From: Lepidurus packardi | Taxonomy: Eukaryota > Arthropoda > Branchiopoda > Notostraca > Triopsidae | NCBI GenBank assembly: GCA_023053545.1 | Contig: JAKZAN010000005.1 | Span: forward strand, 6,634,001-6,698,000 | Direction of reading: 5' to 3' | Length of the DNA stretch: 64,000 nucleotides | In this document: piece after piece, positions 10,578 to 24,300 of the stretch | Position numbering within the stretch: position 1 is the first letter of the stretch | Layout of the letters: every line of letters begins with the position of its first letter | Position numbers and translations under genes: made by a program | Notes under the pieces: model-generated | What the model saw: the letters and a program-made list of their open reading frames with translations, nothing else | Databases searched by the model: none | What the model was told of the DNA's origin: nothing

Positions 10578-10690
10578 AAATAGACATTTAGACAAATAAC
10601 AAAATTTTTGTATATATCTATAAAAATTTCTAAATATGTATAATAAATAAATGTAGATGTATAGATAAAAAGATAAATAGATATGTATGT
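10578..10690. repeat. AT-rich low-complexity run
   Basis: About 110 bases built almost only of short A/T words such as ATAAATAGAT, with no coding or element structure visible. Confidence 0.6.
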
Positions 10691-10729
10691 GATATGAGAG
10701 TTTCTTCGTCCCTTACCAGGCGCTTTACT

Positions 10730-11060
10730 TTAGTTGACACTGACTTAACGCTAGGGGCAGCACTGTGCAGTGGCAGGTTTTCCGTGCTATCAAAAAGAAT
10801 CGCTGAGCCCAGGCGTTAAGGTAGAGGGATTTAGGGGGCTTTTACGGTCCCTAAGCCCGGCGCCACGCCGCGCTGCGTGAGCGTGAACCATGGCCGTGGA
10901 CTTGTCATGCGTGCCAGGACCCGGAGGCTCTACCCCGGACTTGAGCAACGAAGGCCCGGGCGGAACCTGGACATGTGTTCGGACTCACAGCGTGGCGACT
11001 TTAGTTGTCAGGCAGCGCTCATTGGGAAAGGACGTACAAAGCTCCTGCTGCTGGTGTTTA
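10730..11060. other. GC-rich block, candidate distal plexin promoter or 5' exon
   Basis: This block is clearly richer in G+C and CpG than its surroundings (for example GCGCCACGCCGCGCTGCG near 10861). The first coding exon of the plexin is preceded by a good splice acceptor ending at 25769, so at least one upstream non-coding exon must exist. This block is one place it could be. The short frame starting at 10890 has no recognisable similarity. Confidence 0.25.
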
Positions 11061-12520
11061 TTTCCAAAGTCTTTTGTGTGCAAAATAGTGTGAACCTGGA
11101 GCTTTTTCTTTACCGCAGAATTGGATTAATTTCAAGAAATTAGAACACTCGTTCAAACATTCCGCTTTTTGGATATCTGGCCGTATACAGTGCAACTTTC
11201 TGTCCGGATATTTTTCTAAGGATAATTTTTGTGCGAAGTTCTGTGCTTTTCCAAACCCCCAAGGGTTTAAAAGCTTGGCTACTTTCGCTCACGTTGTTTT
11301 CTGTGTTATTTCGTTGCCTTTCGTTCGAAACGGAAACGAAAAAGAAAAATACGCTTTTCGGAATTGCCGTTTTTTCCGGCCCAATCGTGCAAGTGTTGGA
11401 AATATTTGTCTATTTTCCAGAAAACATATTGGAACTCTCTGGATTAACCCTTTTATCATCTCTCTCTGGGTCAACTTAGGACTCAAGGTAGGCGAATTCA
11501 CCTTTTTGGTTCATTTATTCTCTCCAACGGAAGTAAAGAAGTGTTTTTGTGAGTGACTGTTTTTTTTTCTTTTTGCTTTTTAAAAGCGGCCTCAAGTCAG
11601 TCAGTTCCCATTAATTACGCTAGGACACTTAAGCTCATAGGATTATTTTAATCACCTGGGAAATTTATTAGTAGTGACGCGCATTGTCTTTTTAAGTCCT
11701 AACAGATGGTCCACCAGTTTGAAGAATATTCTAGCAAGGGAAAGAGGGCAAAAAATGAACTTCATTGTTGCGTTGCACAAGTTTCGCGTGCTTGAAACCA
11801 ACGCTAGCGACTTAGGCCCGTGAATTGCCCTGACACCCCAAACACAGCCGTTCTTTTCGAGCCTGTGTGGTAATTTGAAGTGAGTTACATGTCGCCACGA
11901 AAATCGGTTTATAATGTTAAAATTCGCACGTGTGTGGCAGCCTGGAATAAAAATGAAAAATATTTCATTTATTATATAATAGGCATTTTAGTTTTTAGTT
12001 TTTTTCAAACGAGTGCTGACGTGGTTTCGAATCTTGTTCAATTTGATGTTTATCAAAGTTTCCCCGAGGCAACTTATTCTTAAAAGTGCTGAGCCCCTAG
12101 CTCCCCCTGAAAATCCCTGAAAGTGTCTGGGAAAATGCGGGTTTTAGCAAGGAAATAAGTCATTGGGAGGATTGTTTTCTCTCATGTGTCTTTCTTCGTC
12201 TCTCTCTCGCTTTGGAATTGGAAATAGACGTTTCGGTCTGCGGTTTTCTTTAGCTCCTAGCATTGTAAGATGTTGGTGTCATGCATCAAAGTCAAAGGGA
12301 AAGATAAAAAGCCGTAGAAAGAAAAAAAAAATCTCTCTTACGAATGACGCTCGGTCGAGTTTTCAGAACCCCAAATAGCAGAAACGTGGCCGAAAACGTC
12401 GTGCTATGTCGGCCAACTGACCATGAACCGCTCCGTCGGTCACGTAATGGATCCCTACCTTCTCCGATGCGACATATAACCACCCTCTACGGCGCGAAAT
12501 CTAGCTTTTTGAGCAAGGGA

Positions 12521-12800
12521 GTTTGCAATTTGATCTTCACTTGTCGCTAGAAAAGGCAGAAGTATAAACATAGAAATTATAGAAACATCAGAAAATCACA
12601 GAATTGAAATTTAAGGAATATCAAAGAAATATTAGAAATATCTTAGAAAAATGATTGGAAAATATCAATTTGCTTTATAATCTTCACTTGTCGCTAGGAA
12701 AGCAGAAATGTTAGAAAATTGATGAATTGTAATTTTATGGAATATAAAAAAATTAGAGAAACTACAAAATTCTTAGAAAATTACAACATTTTCCAACAAA
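12521..12800. repeat. Two-copy tandem duplication, period about 145 bp
   Basis: The phrase ATCTTCACTTGTCGCTAG followed by purine/AT-rich sequence (AGCAGAA..., GAATTG..., GGAATAT...) occurs at about 12532 and again at about 12680. The copies have diverged by many substitutions and small indels. No known element recognised. Confidence 0.65.
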
Positions 12801-14186
12801 TTTCAGTTTACATTTTGGCAATTTGCAAGTTTCAGTCTTGCTTGCGTTTTTTTTTCTTTTTTTTGTCATTTTCGGTGGATTGTTTATTCAAGTTTGGAGC
12901 TTTTAGATCCTTGGGAAAGTTTTGGGATTGTTCTAACGAAGTTTGAAGGGTGAAACCTTAGGACTGCAGGCTTCTAAACCACGGAAAAAGAATGCCAAGA
13001 AGAAGTGAGGGATTTTTGGCCGACAAAACCGAGCGGAAGTCCTTAGGCCTAATTTGCCTCGTTATGCAAATGTAAACGTGCTACCTGTCAGACCACCGTA
13101 TTTTTTTCTCTTTTTCTGCAGGCGGTTTTTGAGCATTTGCGGTTGCTCAGGAGCACCTACACTTGTTTCCCCCTGTTTTCCCCTTTCGTTCTGTTTCCCA
13201 TTTTCCCAGCAGCATTAAAAGCAAGCCCGGGGAGAAAGATTTGTAATGTTGTTCTTAAACTTGCCTTGCTTCTCAATTATCCTCTAATGTCTTTTTATGT
13301 TAAGAAAATAAATTCGAGCCAGGAAATGGTTAAGAGTTTATTTCGGGCTCATATTCAGAGGAAAAGGCTACGCTGCACTCATTGTCGTGGACGGAACAGA
13401 GTGCAAGTATACAAGTACAGCGAAACCCGTTTTCCAGGACCTACTATTCAAAACTATTCAAAATCGCTCGGTATTTTTAAAGAGTAGGAGAAGTGAGGGT
13501 AGCGGCTTTTTGTCACCCGATTCGCGCCCCAAAAGCCGACACTTTTATGTGATACAATAGCTTGATCCCCTACTTCTTCTTATCCGTGGAGCTGAAATCT
13601 GAAATCCTCGAAGAGGCCGAAAAGGGGGGAAAAAAGGAAATAAGCCAGGTGCACACCCAAAAGAAACTTACTCCGTACTCTATTTTCTTTAGAGAATATT
13701 ATACCTTTGGAAATTTTGGGGAGAAATTGGGGGGAAAAGATACGGGCCTCCAATGTTTGGACTGGGAAGTGTGAGATTTTGCAGAATATGGAAAACAACC
13801 CCTGCCGTGTGTCCATTCGGACATTTTCTTCGCTTCATTTTGAAGTGGGAGCTGATGGCGTTTTCATGCGTTTAGATAGACATGAGATAAACTGAGAAAA
13901 GGGGGGAAAGAAGTTTCTTAGGGGACAAATTCTTCGCTTCGCGTAGAAACGTAGACATTAGATTAGCATAACGTTGGCGTTGCGCCGGAGAAACCAAGTG
14001 TGACACGTATAAGAGAGACTTTCTCCCGTGATCAATTACTGATGATAACGTCCTATGCTTAATGCTTTTACAAACAATAGGTTCGTCTGTCCTAAGCTTG
14101 ATATATCGGAGACCATGCCGTGAATTTCCTTTGTTTTTCTTTAGTATTGTTTTATTTTATTTTTGTACAGTTTTATGCTTTATATA

Positions 14187-14986
14187 CACTAGAGGCCGCT
14201 TATTCTGCTCATGTTTGTCAAGTGGATATTGGGTCCATTAAGCGGAGATTCTAATAACCGAAAATTGGTTATTGGCTTGTTTAAACCAAAGAAACAAAGT
14301 ATCGTCTAGCTTTTTACACTTCCCACATGTTTCCTTTTTCTAGATTCACTAGAGCCACTATTGTTTATTTCGAAACGATTGTTCAGCAAGTTTGGTAGAG
14401 ATCCTTGAGGAATTACTAATTTAACGGCCTCTTCCCTTTGTGCCAAATCTTTTTAATTTAACTTATCATAAGTTTCAATGAGCCGTAAGTTCTCTTTTAT
14501 AATTAAATCAACTCTGTTCACGTTCGCCGCCATTTTTAAATAACCACACGTCTAAAACACAACATTGCGCTTTTCAAGCCTACTCCTATGCTTAGGTAGG
14601 GTTCTCAACACGATATCCCTTCTCGTTTTCCTAGTCAATTAAAGGAACTGGTCATTCAGTTGAATAGCCTGCTCGTTTAATTGACTGGGTAGTTTAGCAG
14701 AGATTTCCCCCTAAGCGTAGTAGTAGGCTGAAAATGACAGGATTGCTCAAAACAACGTAAAAGTAATGTCATTGGCCAATATGCAAAGTCCATGCAGCAG
14801 GCACGATTGTAGTTTCGTTACTGTGCATGTGAAGATTCTTTTGAAATTGATTCCAATATCCGAAAGTGTGACTCTAAAACTGACTAAAATGCTATGAATT
14901 TACCATTTTTAATTTGTTTTTTAACTTTTGATTTCATAAAGCAGCTGATTCGAATAACCAGCGATCACAGTAAGCGGCATCTACTG
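14187..14986 (-). mobile_element. F1 pogo/Tigger-like non-autonomous DNA transposon, copy 1
   Basis: About 800 bp flanked by TA. The ends are inverted (CACTAGAGGCCGCTTATT at the left; AAGCGGCATCTACTG at the right). Read on the minus strand it contains the same block as the copies at 31589 and 63014. That block includes a degenerate frame of about 65 codons resembling the first helix-turn-helix of CENP-B/pogo transposases (LIxTYDKLN...), between roughly 14545 and 14350. There is no catalytic DDE domain, so it is a non-autonomous derivative. Confidence 0.8.
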
Positions 14987-17900
14987 TATATATAAATATA
15001 AGTTTAACTCTCTCTTTTTATATTTATATATTTTACATATAAAATTAAGGAGAGAGATACACACGGACACGATATATAAGACGATGGAGGTGTAAATTTG
15101 TGTAGGTCCTCGTTTGGGTTGTGGGGCTTCTTTTGATCTCTCCTTGGCACATAACATCACACCGACGAACATGGTCTAGTGATTGGTAACTGCACGTCAG
15201 GAAAACGAGTGGAAAACTCACCCACGCCAGTATTTTCACATGAAGGGAACCCAAGTTTTACAACGCCCCGGTTCCATGTGTGTATGTTTTTTTTTTTTTT
15301 TATTTTCTAGGGCGAATAGTTTCTCGGTCTTAGTTTGGAACGTCCGTCCAAGCCGACTTTCTCAAGAACGTTATCTTGAATTATCGGAAAAGACAGTTTA
15401 AAGAGCGAGCAAGAAGTGTTGGTTGGACTCGAGTCTATATGCCCAGGGTGGTGTACTCTTTAACTCACGCACCAAAAGAAATCCTTGTCTGGGTTTACAT
15501 ATGTAAATGGACTGTGTAAGATCCGCGATATGGGAGCCGGTGGACAAATTCGAAAAACAGATTAAATTAATTTTGTAAAAATGGGCGTTAGAAATTTTGT
15601 AGGAACAAGTTTTGAACATGAGCAGGTGATAGGTTTAAACATAAATAAAAATAATTGTTATTTAGCACAACTAATTTGCTTGCATATTTGGGAACGGAAT
15701 AAGCGAAAAACAGAACATTCCCCTTTAGATGTGCAATTTTTTGAGAGCATGCGCCGGTGGTTCGCAGAATAGACGCTTCTTGTTCCTATGTGGGGGTCTG
15801 CCAAAGGTCAAGGCTGTAAGTACATAGGTCACTGAGGGGTCCGTAATATGACACTGGAGATTCTGTCCCTGTCCGCGTCGTCCTTCATCATAACATCATG
15901 GTATTAACTTCTAGTGCTACGGATCACTTCCTATCAGGCTTCAAATCCTCTTTTGCTATAGCTTTCAAGCTTCTTTCAAGCCCCGCGAAGTAAAAGTTAA
16001 CTTGGAAGCAATCTGTTGATCCCTGTCGGAAAGAACTGACACATCGCAGCAGCCAAATCAGTCCCAAGTTCCTTCTTGACGGATGCGATGCGGGTGCTTC
16101 GATTTGGGCTATTCCCGCAAATTCTTGCTGTTTCCCAGTTCCTAAAGATCCATCAAGGGAAAGACGGGAAAGAAGTGGAATAAGGCCAGAGATGGTTAAA
16201 GGAGAAGGGGGTGAAAGCCAAGAAAGCAAGAATGCTCGAAGCAAGTCAAACTGATAGCAAAAACAATATAGCCAGAGGGTAAAAGGGTGAAATGGTTGTA
16301 AAAAGGAGCCAAAGGAACCCCCCTCATACAGACACACACAGCGTATAGTACAGTCGAGCCTGATAACCATAATAGGGTGCGTGTTATGTTAGTTACTGTA
16401 TGGTTTGTGAGGTCTAGGGCTCGTAAGGTTTCGTGATGGTTTAAAAGCCCAGAGAACATGGGATACTACATGTTACAGCCACAGCCACCCCTTTTTTTCA
16501 ATGTTTCAAGAGATTCATCTTGTGAAGTATGCAACTGGTTTACTGAGGAATGCAAAGGGCAACTGGCATGCATAATGGAAGTGATTCTTGTGATCTTGTG
16601 TGTCCCATCCCTCATTCGTTCCGCGCAAATATAGCCTAGCGATGGAAACAATACTTCTTTTCTTTTCTTTTTTATTTATTTAATTTTTGTCGTATGGGGA
16701 CTCGTTGACTTTTTCGCTTCAATGACGTACTTGATTTTTTTTATTTCTTTTTAAAAGAAAAAAAGAGAGAAAAGGAGCAGGTGGTGGCGGAGGTGGGTTC
16801 ATTAATTAAGCGTGCTTAAAGAGACACTTATAAAATGACAAGAGTTCCAAGGGCAAAAAGCATGACATCTGCAACAAGGACAGTTGTTTGTGGTTTTATA
16901 AGGTTCGTCTAAAAGTCGTGGAGAGAAAAGAAGCTCCTGAATGAAAAATAAGCGTAAAATATATAAAAGAATCACCCAAAAAAGGGAAAAAAAGAAAAAG
17001 AGTTTTCATGTAAGCCAAGAGGAATCCCGGGTCCATGGTTGCTGCATAATAGAAAATTTTGAGGAGAAGGCTATTTAACGGTGCAGGGAGGTCGGGAAAG
17101 GATAGTCTTAACTGTACATGAAAGTCGAAAATAAGAAGCAAGAAAAAGGAAAGAGACCACCCGAGATTTTCTCTACTTTTTGCTTTTCCTGCCATTTGCC
17201 ACGTAGATTGTAGAACTCAGACTTATGATGGCTAAAACGTTGAATCTTTTTTTTGGCTGACGTTTATCTGATACCTATTCAACAAAGAAAGGAAATGGAA
17301 TGTAGACTCGTTTTTCTTTTTTAATCCTTTCTTTATCAACGAAACTTTCAGTGCCAACTGGAATTGTGGCTTGTTCGCTTTATTATTATGTGTAATAGGC
17401 TCAGCAATTTCAAGGTTAATTCGAACAAATTTGGGACATTGGGAGAGGAAATATAGTCCAGAAAAAATAATAGGCCTGACCAATTTCGGCCCCTTGGCGA
17501 TTCCATTGGCATGGATTAAGCGTAACGAGTTGATTGGGGAAAAAGACAGATTGGGAGAAGTTGTTAAGAGAGAATGGGAAGGCTTCTCGGGGTAGCAGAG
17601 CGAGGTTTTATGGTTGCCGTAACCAGACGAGCTCCAAGAGGTCACGTGGGTCACACTGAAGATGTAACATGTTGCATTGTACTCGACAGCTGCGATGTTT
17701 TTGCAATTGCTGTCTTGTTTACTGTACAGATTGTGGGCTTAATGTGGCGAAAGGCGCTTAGCTGTCAAAATAAAATAAAAATAATATAAAATGCCATTTT
17801 TAGCTACAATAAGCGATCAAATTATGAGAAAAAGCACACTTTCAATTAAACCTAAAAGATAAAATTAAAACTTTTTTTGTTTATAGCAAAAAGTGACAAA

Positions 17901-20892
17901 AAAATTTAAATATTTTATAACAAATAACAAACATCAGTGCCATCTGTGAGTTTTTCGCATCGGTAAGCTAAGGCATATGGGAGCCTTATTGTGGCGAAAG
18001 GAACTTAGATAGACAATAAAATAAAACGAAAATAAAACGCCCAATTTTTAGCTACAATAAGGGATGGAATTATGAGAAAAAGTACGTTTCCAATTGGACC
18101 TACGTGAAAAAAAATAAAAACTTATTTTTTTTATTGATTTGTTTTGGGTTCTTGGCTTTCTTGTGTTGTGAAGTGTGGATTGTCAGGGCTCGTAACCGTT
18201 ATTCCGGTTAAAAAAATTGTAAACGGGGAAAACGCGTGTTGAAGGGGGGTTTATGACGTGGAAGAACTAACACCTTACGTCGGATGCTGAATCGTCTGCT
18301 ATATGTGATGTGTGATGCATGGGTGCATCGGATCAGACGAGCATAAGAACCCTGGGGCTTGCCCTGGGGTGTCTTTCAAGGATGCTGGTACTTTTTTGGT
18401 GGGGTGGGAGGGTTACCCTATACTTTTTTGGCGCTTTCTGGCAGAAAAGAAGCGGAAATTTATGTTTCTTTTTTACGTCTTAAGGGGTAAAAGTTATCTC
18501 TGATGCGTTTTTATTTCTCCCCGTGCCGGAGGTTATAGAAGACGGTTCTATAGACTTGAATAGAGAACAGGGTTTGAAGCCTTTCAAGTGTTGGCAGGCC
18601 CTAGTACTAGTACTACTACTACTCACAAGGGTTCGAGGAGGGGAGGGAGTAGCCCCACCCCTGCGTCTTTTCGGCTAGAAACTATATGCACAGCTCTTTT
18701 CCGAAGTGAGGGTCCATTACCGACAAAGATAGTCTCGATACACACCCTTTTTCTCCAGATGGAATGCAATATGGATCCTTTACTTAGCTTAAGCGTTCTG
18801 AAGCTAAAACTTGGTAAACTGTATTTTTTATACAGTTTTATGCGTTTCGTTATACCTTTTATGTCCTGACGAAGATTCTGCGATCCATTTGACCAAAAAT
18901 CTGGTTCATTTTGAAATTTTCTCTTGTAACCCAGAACCTTTTCATGCTAGGAAAAGTATTTAAAAACTTCTTAAAATTCGGTTAATATTTCTTCTTTTCT
19001 TTCAAAGTTGCGTGGGAATTTTTTTCTTCATTTCCTTCCACCTTTCTTTTGTTTCCTTTTTTGGGGGGGTGGGGGTTCGGAGGTAGGTCGAAATTGTAAT
19101 GCTAGGGTATGAAAGACTACGATTGCAACCGGTATGGGGAGTATGATTAGGCGATTAGGGTTTTTCTGTTTCATTGCGACTTTATTGTCGCGGACCATAA
19201 TGAGGCGTGTCGAGCACCGCGTATTGTTGCGTGTCCGTATGTGCGCGTCTAGCTTTCCGGGTTCGTCTTTTTTTCTTTTTCTTTTTTTTTAAAGAAAAGG
19301 CTCCACCGCATCCTCGACAAGGAACCGAACCGAACCTGGACACTGAAAGTGACGCGTTTGTGGGCTCCTCGGGGGCCTGGGTTATGAAGCCCTCTGCCCG
19401 CTCGTTTCTTATATGTAGACTTTCGTTAGTTAGAAAATCCCTAGATGAATTTGTGATAGTGGCAAGCTAACGGCTAAGGGCACCTCATGTATCTAACTTA
19501 CTGTATGGTGTTGCCGGCAACGGGTTATAAAATGTAATTTAGCCGTTCTTGCATCTTGCGGCCTTGGAAAGAGCCTCAAGCTCTCTCTCTCTCTCTTCTC
19601 TTATGTTTTTAATTCCCTGGTTCGCGTGGAGAGTTTCATTCTGGGTGTTTTATCTGTATTTTTCTTGTCTTACTATAGATATATACATGCCCTCGCACGC
19701 ATATCTATGCATGTTTTTTTTGTAAAGCATTATTCAGGGCTTTTTGGAAAGAGGAATGAGGGAGGAATGGAAAGTCTGGGGGAATCTTTGGATTCATTTT
19801 GCATGCAAAGGGGAATTAGCTAAAGGGGAGCGGCTAGATTTATAGGGGAACTATAGACGACGTGTATGTTAGGATATGGTAAGGATTGACACAAGGGAGA
19901 TGGTATCGGAGCGGTTTATTTCTGAATTTCTCAAAAACTTGTTAGAGGTCGTTTCCTACAGACGTATAGATGGCCATTGGCTGAGGAAGACGGTGACAGT
20001 TATGCCTTCAGATTGTGATATTGCCAAAGAAAAAAAGGTTCTGGGAACCGAAGATATTTTTTTTATTGTGTCCCGATCTGATCTTGTCTTGCAAGTGACA
20101 TCACTAGGAAACTTCGTGAAGGGTTTCGGTCTACATCTTTACCGATTATGTTTGGGTTCAGGATATGGGGACGTGTCACGACAAGTTCGGTGTAGGGACG
20201 TGATTCGTTAATCGTCTCATCACCTCGTCGCGACCGCGTGTCTTAAACACACAACATGTTTTCTGGTTTTTCTTTTCCAAGGTAACAGAGCGGAATTCCA
20301 CCTCTGATTAGTAATTATGGGGTAAAAAAAAGCTAGGGAGAGGATTGGTTATTCTGGGTCGTTGGGAAAGTGTGGGAGAAAGGAACATTGAAATAGATTC
20401 CGACTAGGAGGTCTTGAACACGGTTAAAAACGGCCGCGTCGGCAACTTGTCTTGATGACAGACCCAGTAATCAAACAATCCCCGCTAGCAAGCGTCTGGG
20501 TGCTGTTACAAGTTTTTTTTCTAGATTTTTTTCGTAACGATATCGGGGTCTTGTGTGTGTTGAAATGTACAGGTGAATGTAATCCGAAGCCTCATTGAGA
20601 TAATAAGAAAGCATAGTAGCTAGGTCAGAAACGTGGGAAAAGTATTAGCCATTTTTATATAACTTTTTTTTGGCGACTTTCGTACCGACTCCCCCCACCT
20701 CCTGCTCCTGTTCCCAAACAAGGCTATTGTTTGAGCTAATTATTTAGAATGGCTTTTTGTACTATAATTTCCTTTTTTTCTGGTTTTTTTTTCGAAATAC
20801 ACCGTGATGTGATGTAACAACACGCAAAAACAGGTGTAAATAAGTTAGAAAGTTTTAAGACTTTTCCTGAAATTGTATGCAAAATGGTACAC
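14987..20892. other. Non-coding stretch
   Basis: No supportable coding exon. It contains the 17740-18128 direct repeat with an F2 remnant, a short CT microsatellite near 19580, and homopolymer tracts near 15287 and 19268. Confidence 0.6.
17740..18128. repeat. Direct repeat of about 140 bp separated by an F2 remnant
   Basis: Copies at about 17740-17880 and 17985-18128 share ATGTGGCGAAAGG, a TTTTTAGCTACAATAAG core and ATTATGAGAAAAAG. They are about 245 bases apart. Between them (about 17930-17985) is the right end of an F2 element (GCCATCTGTGAG..., ending in GGGAGCCTTA). Either the element carried flanking sequence with it or the locus was duplicated. Confidence 0.65.
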
Positions 20893-21305
20893 TTAAGGCC
20901 ACGGTGTACTGCAAGTAGTTGATCACTTTTTGTCAGAAGAAGGCACTGATGTCATACCCTTTCTCAATGTAACTTCATAAACTTTTAACAAGAGATTAAA
21001 AGAAACAGAAAGAGATAATCGAAAAATTGTTTTGTTAAATATCTTAATAAGAAAATCTATTACAGTCAGATTGTTTTATTTTATATGATTTATTCAAAGT
21101 TTTCCTAAATTTGACTCTAGATAAAAAATGTATGGAAAAAGGTATGAACAAAATCATACAAGATGCATCGATAAGTGCATCCCATTCATTACTGTTACAG
21201 TACAGTTTCAGTATATTGCACAAAAAATAAGAATTTTCGAATCAAAATTTACGATGCTATGTAGCACCGTTACAAGGTTCCATTACGACTACACCGTGGC
21301 CTTAA
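20893..21305. mobile_element. F4 MITE, copy 1 (TTAA-flanked)
   Basis: It begins TTAAGGCCACGGTGTACTGC and ends TACACCGTGGCCTTAA, a terminal inverted repeat with TTAA at both outer edges. The second copy is at 52558. A TTAA target site is typical of piggyBac-type transposition; the family assignment is inference. No transposase frame inside. Confidence 0.75.
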
Positions 21306-24300
21306 AATGTACCAAAAAAGTTACATCTTTGCCAGCGCACCCAAAAATATTCTCTGCCACTTTAAGAAGAAGAAAATTGACTCTATAAATTCGCGAATAC
21401 ACTATTAAATCTTCGTCTGTGCAACAAATAGCCTTTTTCAGAAGATAAAGGGAGCAGGAAAGCTCAACCATGGGTAGGGTTGAATACCTTTGCGTTATAG
21501 TGAACCCATGGCATTTTAACTCTTCCTGAAGGTCGACATGGAGCAAGCAAGCAACGTAGATTGCTTTTTAGGCTTGATTATATGAAAAATATTGGATTTG
21601 GGTATCTTTTGGAGGAAAAAAAGTATAAAGCTCCCCAGAGTCATGTTGCCAGTTTTTTCCCTTTTTTCGCTTTTTCGTTAGGTTCATTTTTTCTGTGTGC
21701 TTATTTTTAAGTGTTGTGATGCAAAAGAAGATTAGGAGCTGTTTTCGTGTAGGACTAAACAAACTGGCATGTCATGCAACATGGAAACATGCAAAAGCTG
21801 TAATGAGCGAAGCAACTTAGCTCTGCTGCGGGGAGTCGATGCCTGCCATTTCTCACCTGTCTCGTGCCTTTTGCCTTGCTTTTCAGCGTTGGGATTGGGA
21901 AAGCATTCTGTGTAAAATAACATAAAAATAAAAAAAATGGTTTTTCGTTCCGACTGAGGCTTGACACTTGCGCCTAGAGCTCGCCGGAGACTTGATGTAT
22001 GCCAAAACGAGTTAGGTTTCATAGCAGGGGGATAAGAAATTGTTCATAAAGAAATAACGTGGCAAGTGGCTCAGAAGCATCTGCCACAAGAAACTCAGCA
22101 GGGTCACTTACTTTCTTGTTGCTAACTAAGGATTTCGGAGGGGGAAAGAAAAAAATTGACAAGCTGCCTCACACGGCTCCTCGTTAATTTCTTGCCTTGT
22201 TTGGGAGGCTTGTTATTGTTATTGAGAACCTGCAATGAAAATGAACATGGAAAACTTGCAAATCTAACTTGGTTTCGGTCTCGTTTCCTTCTCGCAAGAC
22301 AAAGGCGAGAAAGAAAATTATGGTGTGTGTATCTATTTTATCTTCGCTTTTTTTATTTTTCCTAATATGAAGTTGAACAAAAGAGCAGGCTGGAAAAAAT
22401 TGTATTTCTTATTTGGAGTTCTACTTTTTTTATATAAAAAAGTCAAGCCTGCTTAGAAATTAGGGGCGTAGGATTCCCTAACACAGACACACACAAAATT
22501 AGACCTGCGGCTCGGGTTGTCATCCATTCTTGAAAAAAAAAATCTAAAAAAGGGCCAAGACGAGAAAAGGAAAAGTTTTGAAAAAACAAATTAAATTCTG
22601 TGCGGAGATGACGTGAACATTAGGATGCTGCTGTCAATGAAAAGATCTGGGAGGATTTTTTATATACACCGAAATAAGTTTTGACGGTGATTTAGAGATG
22701 GAAAGAAAAGAAAGAAAAAGATCCTGTAACACAAGGGAGAACATCTGAATTCTAGTCTTGTAGTGTCGTGATACACATTGGCTTCCATTGGCTTTGCCAT
22801 GGCTGGAATGTTAAAGTGCTTCGTGTATGTGAAGTGGGGGAAATCGTATCAAATTTCATCTTACGCAGCTCCGCGGGAAGAAATGCGAGCAAAAAAAAAA
22901 CTTGAGAGGGACGGGAGTTTGTGTCTTTCATGTAGAATTCAAGTGGTCGGCTGTTGCTTGGATTTTGGGGGGAAGTTCTTACAAACGTGCTAATTTACTG
23001 TTTTAAGGTCATGTTTGAAGTTAAAGCAAGGAAAGCGAGGGGAAAGGTGGGTATGCAGACACGAGTTCCCGAAGTCAAGATGCAATCCAATTAAGGTATC
23101 CTGCGTCCCCAATCTCCACCCTAACCATGTAATCCCACCTTAATCAACCGTCCTTGCTGGCCTGTTAGCTTCCAGAATGAACGTTGTGTACCGAGTAACT
23201 TCCGTAACCCGAGTTTCAAGAACTTACGTTTCATACAAATGTTAAATTTCATGAAAATTCCTTCCCGTTGAACCGACTACTCAAAAAGTCTTTTTCGGAA
23301 GTATGTAAACTCGAAATGCTAAATTTTCTGCAAACTCCTTACTTTACACCGACTACTTTAAAAAGGAAAAGACAACGCGCAAAAGGACTCTGTGTACACG
23401 CCGGACCCCGACACAAGGACGCCAGGTCCATAATCTTTTAAGGGACCAATAAAATTTCGAATTTTAAAAGTTTCTACTCATTGGTTATGTGCCAACAAGA
23501 TTATAAAGTGCTTAAGTCGTATAAAAATACGTCACAAGGTTTGGTTGGGTTAGGCTAGGTTAGGTTAGGCGTCTTTCTGTCCGTAGAGAGTCCGTAGTCC
23601 TTGTGACGTATTTTCTTAATACGGCGTCCTTTTGTCTATTTCCCTGAAAATTTACATCTTTTTCTGAAAAATGTAAAAATTCGGAAAATTACGAAAATTT
23701 AAATTCGATGAAAATAATTCCAAGCGAAAAGAAGAACCTTGATTGTGTAACGTTAAAATGCAGTTTTTAACATAAATAAAATACAGTTAAAAACTCGTTT
23801 TGGTAGCTATTGGAGAAATGCGTATTTGGCATTGCGTGTGATACCAAAAGCAGGCCAGGGCTATTGTTGCAATTGTTAAACTAGCGAATGAAAAGCCAAG
23901 AGACTATTGTTTGCTCGTGGGTGACCTGGAAATGAGCGAAGGAAAGGGGAGAAATAAAAACACACGTTCGAAAAAGTCTTGGGTTTTGGGGGCTGCAGGA
24001 AATGTCCAAGCAGTTATCGCTGGACAAATAGGCGAAGGAAATGGATAAGACAAATCGAGCGACATAGCATGGTTGTATGAGCTCGCCCACCAAGAGTTGC
24101 TCTCTTGCCTGGGTTATATATATAGATAAATATATACTTGGACGAAGACATAGAGACCCCCCTCATTTTCTTAAAGACTGTAAAAACCCGAAGAAAACGA
24201 CCTCGCCAAAAAGCATAACGGAAATTCCGTAGCTTGTATGGTCAAATGGCCGAGTTTCCCGAGTTGTTCCTTTGCCTCTTGGGAAGTAAAAACAAATTGA

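Larger units (their letters stand above)
8791..14186. other. Non-coding stretch, mostly featureless
   Basis: No conserved coding exon seen on either strand; open frames are short and compositionally biased. It contains a 14-base direct duplication (8995-9008 and 9025-9038), an AT-rich low-complexity run (about 10578-10690), a GC-rich block (10730-11060) and a tandem duplication (12521-12800). Confidence 0.6.

Noticed and set aside
10877-11143. Open frames in the GC-rich block as a small gene
   Set aside because: No recognisable domain, two overlapping frames of similar length, and composition alone explains their openness.
23543-23569. True interstitial telomere array
   Set aside because: Too short and imperfect, and inside a foldback element.
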